From: Candidatus Wirthbacteria bacterium CG2_30_54_11
GTDB taxonomy: Bacteria > Patescibacteriota > CG2-30-54-11
Length of the DNA: 20,814 nt
Assembly (NCBI GenBank): GCA_001873755.1
Contig: MNZT01000048.1
Location: 1-20,814 of the forward strand
Reading direction: 5' to 3'
A program made the translations under genes and the position numbers. Positions within the stretch are counted from its first letter, which is position 1. Each line of letters opens with the position of its first letter. Shown here piece by piece: positions 15,722-20,814 of this stretch. A model generated the notes under the pieces. That model was given only the letters and a program-made list of their open reading frames with translations. It searched no databases and was not told the origin of the DNA.

Positions 15722-16561
15722 ATGCGCCTCTCCGTCCTTGCTGATAACAATACCACCATTGACCGGTACTTCCTCGGCGAACCGGCAGTCTCCTATCACA
15801 TCGTCGACGGAGATGCAAAGGTCCTCTTCGATGTCGGCTACTCTGATGTGTTCATCCGCAATGCCCAGCGACTGCAGATAGACCTGCTTGACCTCGACTT
15901 CCTCGCCTTTTCCCACGGCCACCTCGATCACACATGGGGACTTGAACCTCTGATCAGGTTGTATGCTGAAGCCGAGACTGAATCGCGTGACCACACGATT
16001 CCTACTTTGATCGCACATCCCGATCTTTTCTTCCCCAAAATCGAGAAGTCCACCAACCAAATCGGATGCCTGATCTCGAAAACAGAAGCTGCGCGCCATT
16101 TCAAAATGAGTCTCACAAAACAACCATACCACTTGACTGACCACCTGGTTTTTCTGGGCGAAATACCGCGCACCAATTCGTTTGAAAACAAAACCCCGAT
16201 CGGCCAAATACAGAGGGATGATGAAATTGCCGAAGACTTTTTGCTCGATGACACCGCGCTCGCCTACAAGGCCAAAGAAGGCCTCGTGATCATCTCCGCC
16301 TGTTCACATGCCGGCATCTGCAATATAATCGAGCATGCAAAAGAGGTTTGCAGGGACGACCGCATCCTCGATGTCATCGGCGGATTCCACCTGCTCGACC
16401 CCGATCCCGGTATCCTCGAAAAAACGGTCAGCTATTTTGCACAACTGAAACCCGTAACCATGCATCCCTGCCATTGCACAGATTTCCAGGCGAAGGTCGC
16501 AATATCCAAAGTCGCGAACATCCAGGAAGTAGGCTCAGGTCTCCAGCTCGATTTTGATTAA
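15722..16561 (+). CDS. MBL-fold metallo-hydrolase (COG1237-like)
   Basis: The product has 279 residues from ATG 15722 (MRLSVLADNN), chosen because a ribosome binding site and a promoter lie just upstream. The metal-binding signature is SHGHLDHTWGL (His65, His67, Asp69, His70). Later conserved histidines are in SACSHAGICNIIEHAKE, IGGFHLLDPD and MHPCHCTD. The HxHxDH motif together with the CSHAGI block and GGFHL is characteristic of COG1237, which includes proteins annotated as ribofuranosylaminobenzene 5'-phosphate synthase-related or dihydropterin phosphate hydrolases. The substrate here is unknown. It should be a cytosolic binuclear metal enzyme. A 20-base gap separates it from the zinc-ribbon gene, so the three genes up to 17265 probably share this promoter. 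Confidence 0.88.
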   Translation: MRLSVLADNNTTIDRYFLGEPAVSYHIVDGDAKVLFDVGYSDVFIRNAQRLQIDLLDLDFLAFSHGHLDHTWGLEPLIRLYAEAETESRDHTIPTLIAHPDLFFPKIEKSTNQIGCLISKTEAARHFKMSLTKQPYHLTDHLVFLGEIPRTNSFENKTPIGQIQRDDEIAEDFLLDDTALAYKAKEGLVIISACSHAGICNIIEHAKEVCRDDRILDVIGGFHLLDPDPGILEKTVSYFAQLKPVTMHPCHCTDFQAKVAISKVANIQEVGSGLQLDFD

Positions 16562-16581
16562 TCCATCAAAAAGGAGCGACC

Positions 16582-16839
16582 ATGACGACCATCTGTCAGA
16601 GCTGCGGCATGCCGATGTCCGAGACGGTCCATTTCGGGACCGAACCCGACGGCACCGTCAGCGAGGAGTACTGCACCTATTGCTATCAGGCCGGCCGCTT
16701 CGTGGACGAGGGGATCAGACTGCCGGAAAAGATCGCACACAACGTCCGCCTCGCCGTCTCCATGGGCATGCCGGAAATAGACGCTAGAGAGCTGGCAGAG
16801 AACACCATCCCCACGCTCAAACGCTGGCTGGATCAATAG
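16582..16839 (+). CDS. Small putative zinc-ribbon protein (zf-ribbon PF12674-like)
   Basis: The product has 85 residues with a strong AAGGAG 6 bases upstream of the ATG. Four cysteines in two pairs (Cys5, Cys8; Cys31, Cys34: CQSCGMPM...EEYCTYCYQAGRF) make a zinc ribbon. The phrase CQSCGMPM followed by GTEPDGTVSEEYC is typical of the 'putative zinc ribbon' family found as short bacterial proteins. The C-terminal helix (PEIDARELAENTIPTLKRWL) is also usual for that family. The biological role is not established. It is likely cotranscribed with the MBL and ACT-domain genes. Confidence 0.85.
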   Translation: MTTICQSCGMPMSETVHFGTEPDGTVSEEYCTYCYQAGRFVDEGIRLPEKIAHNVRLAVSMGMPEIDARELAENTIPTLKRWLDQ

Positions 16840-16875
16840 TCTCCATCTGTCTTCATACTCAACGAAGGACCCCCT

Positions 16876-17265
16876 ATGCCCCAGAAACAGCTCACACTCT
16901 CGATCCTGCCCGAAACCCTGGCGATCTGCCGTTTGGAAGCTCGGACCCCGATCCCTGACTGGGCGATCAATGATGACTCGTTCTTCTCCATCACGGGGAC
17001 GTCTGACGAACTCTCTATCGTATGCCCGCAGGATAGAGTCCCCGCTGACCTGCCGGCCGAGAGGGACTGGCGGGCATTGAAAGTGGGAGGCCCGTTTTTA
17101 TTTTCCCTAACCGGCATCATGGCATCGCTCACGGCTCCGCTGGCCGAAGCCGAGATCAGTGTTTTCGCCCTCTCGACCCATGACACCGACTATGTTCTGG
17201 TGAAGCAGCAGCACCTCGAGGAAGCCAGAGAACTTCTCGGCACGTTCTGCGCCATAGAGGAATAA
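16876..17265 (+). CDS. ACT-domain protein (COG3603-like)
   Basis: The product has 129 residues with GAAGGA about 7 bases before the ATG. The first half has the pattern 'LAICRLEARTPIPDWAI...FFSITGTSDELSIVCP', followed by WRALKVGGPFLFSLTGIMASLTAPLAEAEISVFALSTHDTDYVLVK, which is a clear ACT-type beta-alpha-beta-beta repeat, as in the CASTOR/aspartate-kinase-like ACT family. Such proteins sense amino acids or other small ligands, usually as dimers. The ligand is unknown. It is the last gene before an AT-rich block with its own promoter. Confidence 0.82.
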   Translation: MPQKQLTLSILPETLAICRLEARTPIPDWAINDDSFFSITGTSDELSIVCPQDRVPADLPAERDWRALKVGGPFLFSLTGIMASLTAPLAEAEISVFALSTHDTDYVLVKQQHLEEARELLGTFCAIEE

Positions 17266-17277
17266 CCATGCACCGTA

Positions 17278-17308
17278 CTGACACTAGATAACCAAAACGT
17301 GTGATAAT
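17278..17308 (+). promoter_or_regulatory. Likely promoter of the AAA ATPase / DUF4276 pair
   Basis: CTGACA (17278-17283) and GATAAT (17303-17308) are 19 bases apart, slightly long, with an AT-rich spacer. GAGG (17332-17335) lies 6 bases before the ATG at 17342. The pair therefore seems to have its own transcription start, apart from the ACT-gene operon. Confidence 0.4.
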
Positions 17309-17341
17309 ATAGGCTCGTCTTAAATCGACATGAGGTAGCAC

Positions 17342-18565
17342 ATGGCAGATCACATTTTCATAAAGCGCGTAAAACTAAATAACTATAAAAGCATCAAATC
17401 ATGCGATGTTGAACTGGGACCATTAACTTTCCTGGTAGGCCCGAATGGGGCTGGAAAAAGCAACTTCCTCGATGCTCTTCATTTCGTTTCCGAATCATTA
17501 AATAACCCACTGGAATACGCCTTACGAGAGCGTGGAGGAATAAACGAAGTTCGCCGTCGTTCTTTTGGAAAACCGACTAAATTCGGAATTAAAATCCATT
17601 GGGAACTACCCAGCAATGTACATGGAATTTATGGCTTTCTTGTTAAACCACAGGCTCAGGGTGGTTTCATTGTGCAACAAGAAATATGTCGTGTTTTTGA
17701 TAGACTAAAGGTACAACAGGATTTCTATTCCATCGATAGTGGAAAAATAGAAACATCAATTGAAAATGCGCCTCAAATATCACCGGACAGACTTTACCTT
17801 GCCACTGCTTCCAATCTGCCTGCCTTTCGGCCACTTTTTGATGCGCTTACTCACATGGGATTTTACAATCTCAATCCAGACACAATCCGAGAACTTCAAC
17901 CTTCAGATGCAAATCTCGTCCTAAAACGCGACGGCAGTAATCTGGCCAGTGTCCTGAATACACTGAGACGGGAAAATCGCCCGCTCTTTTTACGCCTGAT
18001 TGAATTTCTATCAGTAATCACGCCTGGAATCAAAGACATCAAAACTAAACGATTTCAAACAAAAGAGACGCTCGAGTTTAGCCAATTCGTAGGCAATGAT
18101 GGGGGAAAAACTACTCCGTTTACGGCAGAAAACATGTCCGATGGGACTCTCCGTGCATTAGGGATACTGACTGCTTTAGTTCAATCGCCCCATTCAAATG
18201 GCAATAAAGTAAGATTCGTTGGCATTGAAGAGCCAGAAACCGCTGTCCATCCTGGAGCAGCTGCGGTTCTCAGAGATGCTTTACGGGAAGCGACCCAGTC
18301 TACGCAGATCCTGGTCACCAGCCACAGCCCTGATCTTCTTGACGACAAGTCGATTACCGACCGGAATATTCTTGCAGTCAGCAACAATAATGGGGAAACC
18401 ATTATTGGCCCTATTGACGATGCGAGTAAATCATCCCTCAAAAAACGACTTTATACCGCTGGAGAATTACTTCGATCTAATCTGCTCACACCAGAAAACA
18501 TGGATTCAAACGGTGATAGAGCCGAGCAAACCAAATTTGATCTCTTTGCGGCTTATTCTTCATGA
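17342..18565 (+). CDS. AAA_21/COG4637-like ABC-type ATPase (OLD-like), likely defence-associated
   Basis: The product has 407 residues. It opens IKRVKLNNYKSIKSCDVELGPLTFLVGPNGAGKSNFLDAL: the 'NYKSI' strand and Walker A GPNGAGKS (33-40) are typical of SMC/RecF-like ATPases of the OLD and AAA_21 group. MSDGTLRALGILTAL supplies the ABC-type signature, FVGIEEPETAVHPG (Glu296, Glu297) is Walker B, and TSHSPDLLDD is the H-loop region. No nuclease domain is fused to it. The stop overlaps the start of the DUF4276 gene by four bases (ATGA), so the two are translationally coupled. Composition is AT-rich in places: 19/60 G+C at 17701-17760, against 36/60 in the nearby iron permease gene (19681-19740). 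This suggests recent transfer. Confidence 0.88.
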   Translation: MADHIFIKRVKLNNYKSIKSCDVELGPLTFLVGPNGAGKSNFLDALHFVSESLNNPLEYALRERGGINEVRRRSFGKPTKFGIKIHWELPSNVHGIYGFLVKPQAQGGFIVQQEICRVFDRLKVQQDFYSIDSGKIETSIENAPQISPDRLYLATASNLPAFRPLFDALTHMGFYNLNPDTIRELQPSDANLVLKRDGSNLASVLNTLRRENRPLFLRLIEFLSVITPGIKDIKTKRFQTKETLEFSQFVGNDGGKTTPFTAENMSDGTLRALGILTALVQSPHSNGNKVRFVGIEEPETAVHPGAAAVLRDALREATQSTQILVTSHSPDLLDDKSITDRNILAVSNNNGETIIGPIDDASKSSLKKRLYTAGELLRSNLLTPENMDSNGDRAEQTKFDLFAAYSS

Positions 18566-19179
18566 CACCCGTCAAAATCAGCCCTATCGTAACCGGGCAT
18601 GGAGAGATTCAAGCCCTTCCCCTGTTAATCCGGCGAATTGCCCTCGAGGTTAACTCCGGGTATGTTCCAATGGTGCTCAAACCACAACGTATTTCGGAAT
18701 CTACTCTAATTTTGAATTATGAACTTGAAAAAGCTGTTGAGAATGCCGCTAACCGGCTAGCCGGATCCGGAGGGATTGTTATCCTGCTTGACTGTGATAC
18801 GAAAGATTGGTGCCCAGCCCAAAAAGGACCAGAATTCCTAAAACGAGCTCAACAAACCAGAAAAGACATTCCTGTCTCGGTCATTCTGGCCAAAATGGAA
18901 TTCGAAAGCTGGTTCCTGGCCTCAGCTGAATCTCTGCGCAATAAGAGGAATCTCAATTCTGACTTTGTTTGCCCACCCAATTCAGAAGAATTACGCGGCG
19001 CCAAAGAATATCTAGAAAAATACCTTGCTCCCGGCAAGGCCTATTCTCCAACTATCGACCAGCCTGCTCTCGCACAAGTGTTTGACCTGCAACTGGCAAG
19101 ATCCAGATCGAACTCGTTTGATAAATGCTACCGTGATATCTTCAACATGCTGAAACAGTTGAGAGAACATACTCAATAA
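18562..19179 (+). CDS. DUF4276 family protein, TOPRIM-like partner of the ATPase
   Basis: The product has 205 residues. The start ATG lies inside the stop of the ATPase gene (ATGA overlap). Near the N-terminus, IVTGHGEIQALPLLIRR has Glu15 after a short strand. About 60 residues later GIVILLDCDTKDW carries a DxD (Asp77, Asp79), followed by LAKMEFESWFLA (Glu113, Glu115). A Glu after strand 1 and a DxD after a later strand is the TOPRIM arrangement, as in OLD-family nucleases, topoisomerases and primases. DUF4276 proteins are regularly found next to AAA_21 ATPases. Together they look like a split OLD-type system with the motor and nuclease on separate chains. Nuclease activity and defence role are inferences. 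Confidence 0.82.
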   Translation: MTPVKISPIVTGHGEIQALPLLIRRIALEVNSGYVPMVLKPQRISESTLILNYELEKAVENAANRLAGSGGIVILLDCDTKDWCPAQKGPEFLKRAQQTRKDIPVSVILAKMEFESWFLASAESLRNKRNLNSDFVCPPNSEELRGAKEYLEKYLAPGKAYSPTIDQPALAQVFDLQLARSRSNSFDKCYRDIFNMLKQLREHTQ

Positions 19180-19210
19180 TCACCTGCCAACCGCCACGCC
19201 ATCAGATCAG

Positions 19211-19226
19211 AATGCAATATTGCATT
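19211..19226. promoter_or_regulatory. Perfect 16-bp palindrome upstream of the iron permease gene
   Basis: AATGCAATATTGCATT is its own reverse complement. It lies in the AT-rich gap 19180-19317, about 90 bases before the FTR1 start and upstream of a -10-like ATGATAATAT (19271-19280). Its size and symmetry fit a dimeric repressor operator, and its place suggests metal control of the permease. It does not match the classic Fur box. No good -35 was found at the right spacing. Confidence 0.4.
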
Positions 19227-19317
19227 TCGTAAAAGTTTTGAATTTGCTAGATTTCTCATCCTTGTTTTGTATGATAATATAAAGACAAAGATATCCAGTC
19301 ATCACTCGGAATTCCTC

Positions 19318-20148
19318 ATGCACCTCTCACTTCCCGGCATTATTCTAGCCTTCCGCGAAGCGCTGGAGGCCCTGCTCATCATCACCATCATCCTGAGATT
19401 TCTGGACCGGACCCAGAATGCTCACCTGAAGAAACATGTCCTGCTGGGCGTCAGTCTCAGCCTCGGGGTTTCGGTCATCGCCGGACTGGGCCTCTTTGCT
19501 GTCGTCCGCGAACTGGAAAGCCTGGAAAACATCGGCGAACTGTACAACAGCATCGCCAGTCTGGCCGCAGTTTTCCTCATCATCACCTTCATCGTCTGGA
19601 TGATCCGGCACGGCCGGGACCTGGGAGAACAGATCGAAACGAAAGCAGCGCTCAGCCTGTCCCCGGGCGGGATTCTGGCGCTCACCACGCTGCTGATCAG
19701 CCGGGAGGGCCTGGAAATCGCCATTTTTACGATTGCCGGGCAATTCGATGCAGCTTCCATACTGCTCGGCGTTCTCCTCGCCGTGTTGATCTCGTACCTG
19801 CTGTCCCGAGCTCTCATCCGGATCAATTTCCCCGCCGTCTTCCGGTTCACTCTGCTCTACCTGATCATCCAGACCGGCTACCTGGCCGGCCACGGCCTTC
19901 ACGAAGGTCTGTCAGCCATAAACACACTCGGCTATATCGGAGACCATAGCGTGCTGCTTTCCAAGGCTTTCGACCTCTCCCACGGTCTGCTTGCTCATCA
20001 CGAGGGTCTGCTCGGCCTGCCGCTGAATGTGCTGGTTGGCTGGTATGCCGACCCCGAATGGCTGCAGTTCCTGACCCAGTACCTGACGACCGGGCTGCTG
20101 CTGTGGTACTGGGGGAGACCGGATCGGCAACAAACGAACAGTCGCTGA
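19318..20148 (+). CDS. FTR1-family iron permease
   Basis: The product has 276 residues from ATG 19318 (MHLSLPGIIL). An upstream in-frame ATG at 19267 would add a polar stretch lying over the promoter-like region, so 19318 is preferred. It has about seven transmembrane helices. Both hallmark iron-binding motifs are present: REALEALL in helix 1 (Arg13-Glu17) and SREGLEIAIF in a middle helix (Arg129-Glu133), matching the RExxE pairs of FTR1/EfeU. It should import iron across the cytoplasmic membrane, in EfeU-type systems after ferrous iron oxidation. No EfeO or EfeB partner is in the window, so it may work alone or with genes elsewhere. It is GC-rich and ends in a clear terminator. Confidence 0.9.
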   Translation: MHLSLPGIILAFREALEALLIITIILRFLDRTQNAHLKKHVLLGVSLSLGVSVIAGLGLFAVVRELESLENIGELYNSIASLAAVFLIITFIVWMIRHGRDLGEQIETKAALSLSPGGILALTTLLISREGLEIAIFTIAGQFDAASILLGVLLAVLISYLLSRALIRINFPAVFRFTLLYLIIQTGYLAGHGLHEGLSAINTLGYIGDHSVLLSKAFDLSHGLLAHHEGLLGLPLNVLVGWYADPEWLQFLTQYLTTGLLLWYWGRPDRQQTNSR

Positions 20149-20173
20149 TCTAATTCTTCATACCTCAACCTCA

Positions 20174-20201
20174 AGCCCGGTCCGTCCGGGCTCTTTCATT
20201 T
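20174..20201 (+). terminator. Rho-independent terminator after the iron permease gene
   Basis: AGCCCGG (20174-20180), loop TCCGT, CCGGGCT (20186-20192), then a T-rich CTTTCATTT. It lies 25 bases past the FTR1 stop and ends that transcription unit. Confidence 0.75.
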
Positions 20202-20228
20202 CCCAATCTCAGCATTATTTGCTATAGT
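20200..20228 (+). promoter_or_regulatory. Weak promoter candidate for the last lipoprotein
   Basis: TTCCCA (20200-20205), 17 bases, TATAGT (20223-20228). It follows the terminator and precedes the ATG at 20296, where GAAAGGA lies 8 bases upstream of the start. The -35 matches consensus at only four of six positions. Confidence 0.35.
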
Positions 20229-20295
20229 TGCTCTGTTTCGTTCCAGATTCTGCATCCGGCAAACACTGCTTCATCCATGTTATCGAAAGGATTTT

Positions 20296-20814
20296 ATGCG
20301 AAACCGAATAAACGGCTTTCTGATCATCGGCGGAGTCTGCCTCCTGACCCTGTCCGGGTGTACTCAGAGCAAAGACAAAACGACAACTGAAAACCAGACC
20401 GACCAGACGACGGATCAGACGACAACCGGCACCAAAACCTGGACCTCGGTTCAGGCCGCAGAAGAAGCATATGCCAAGATCAAAAACGACTGGAACTCCA
20501 ATGCGGTTTTCTGGTACATGTCCCCTACCAAATTGACCACAGACTGGGTAACCAGCGACCGGGCCGAATGGTGGACCGTGAAATTCGTGACGCCTGACAA
20601 CACCGAGACGAGATTGGTCTATCTCGGTGGTCAGCTGGACGGCCAGATCGACAATGTCGGGGTCCTGCGAAAAAAAGGATATCAAGCCCACCTACCCTGT
20701 GGTCAAGCCGAAGTACAGCATGGACGAGGCCTATGCAACAGTGCTGGCCAGTGGCGGCCCTGCTGACGAGATGCCTCAGATGGTCTATTATGACACCGAC
20801 AGTCTGTCGTATCC
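20296..20814 (+). pseudogene. Lipoprotein gene with a frameshift at a 7-A run; runs off the window edge
   Basis: The frame opens with a lipoprotein signal (MRNRINGFLIIGGVCLLTLSGC, lipobox LSGC, Cys22), then a Thr/Gln/Lys-rich linker (about 23-48). A domain with AEEAYAKIKNDWNSNAVFWYMSP and WWTVKFVTPDNTETRLVYLGGQLDG follows. In frame it would end at 20766 with an unlikely basic/Cys tail. At the A-run 20670-20676 the reading moves by one base: the other frame continues KDIKPTYPVVKPKYSMDEAYATVL... without a stop to the window end, and 'MDEAYA' echoes the earlier 'AEEAYA', which suggests a repeated domain. So the true product is longer and the frame is broken by one extra A. An assembly or sequencing error, a real mutation and slippage are all possible. 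The function is unknown. Confidence 0.7.

Noticed and set aside
19345..19902. Long minus-strand frames opposite the iron permease
   Set aside because: The permease has both RExxE motifs and membrane helices; the opposite frames are low-complexity Asp/Glu/Gln-rich shadows.
20670..20676. Programmed ribosomal frameshifting in the last lipoprotein
   Set aside because: The shift needed is +1 (or -2), there is no evident downstream pseudoknot or stimulatory site, and a simple homopolymer length error explains it.
1..20814. CRISPR arrays, tRNA or rRNA genes, integrases, transposases
   Set aside because: No regularly spaced repeats, no cloverleaf or conserved rRNA segments, and no recombinase motif were seen on either strand.

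Overview
The window is bacterial: genetic code 11, Shine-Dalgarno-type starts, sigma70-like promoters, lipobox lipoproteins, and dense short operons all on the + strand. Most of it has moderately high GC and codon use rich in C/G third positions. Two blocks are visibly more AT-rich. No marker gene (rRNA, ribosomal protein, tRNA) is present, so the phylum cannot be named from this sequence. The many small uncharacterised membrane proteins and anchored propeller proteins would suit an uncultivated lineage, but that is only an impression.

Layout. 1-1110: the tail of a zinc-ribbon protein (DUF3795-like) and a five-bladed-propeller glycosidase-like protein. 1112-4017: a clear promoter and two tandem paralogues, each with a Pro-rich or acidic cytoplasmic N-terminus, one transmembrane helix and an outside beta-propeller-like domain. 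4024-4878: a pirin. 4886-11035: a three-gene restriction-modification island (beta-class Mod methyltransferase, AlbA_2/HATPase protein, Res helicase-nuclease). 11056-14523: a run of small membrane proteins plus a class I methyltransferase. 14524-14817: an intergenic region with a good promoter, a roughly 145-nt RNA-like fold and a very long hairpin. 14818-17265: a lipoprotein metallopeptidase candidate, then an MBL-fold hydrolase, a zinc-ribbon protein and an ACT-domain protein. 17342-19179: an AAA ATPase translationally coupled to a TOPRIM-like DUF4276 protein, probably a small defence module. 19318-20148: an FTR1-type iron permease with a terminator. 20296-end: a lipoprotein whose frame is broken at a run of seven A.

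The most striking signal is a perfect 22-bp direct repeat (4850-4871 and 11007-11028) bracketing the restriction-modification island. Both copies lie in the same reading frame at the 3' ends of the genes that contain them, so pirin ends QEGTFIKK and Res ends QEGTFIKT. That ending suits the pirin family and is not expected of Res. The simplest reading is that the 6.16-kb island entered at the 3' end of the pirin gene, left the pirin product intact, and gave Res a pirin-derived tail. No integrase or transposase is visible. The second defence-like pair (17342-19179) is also AT-rich and sits between GC-rich housekeeping-type genes, so this stretch looks like a chromosomal backbone that has received at least two defence cargoes.
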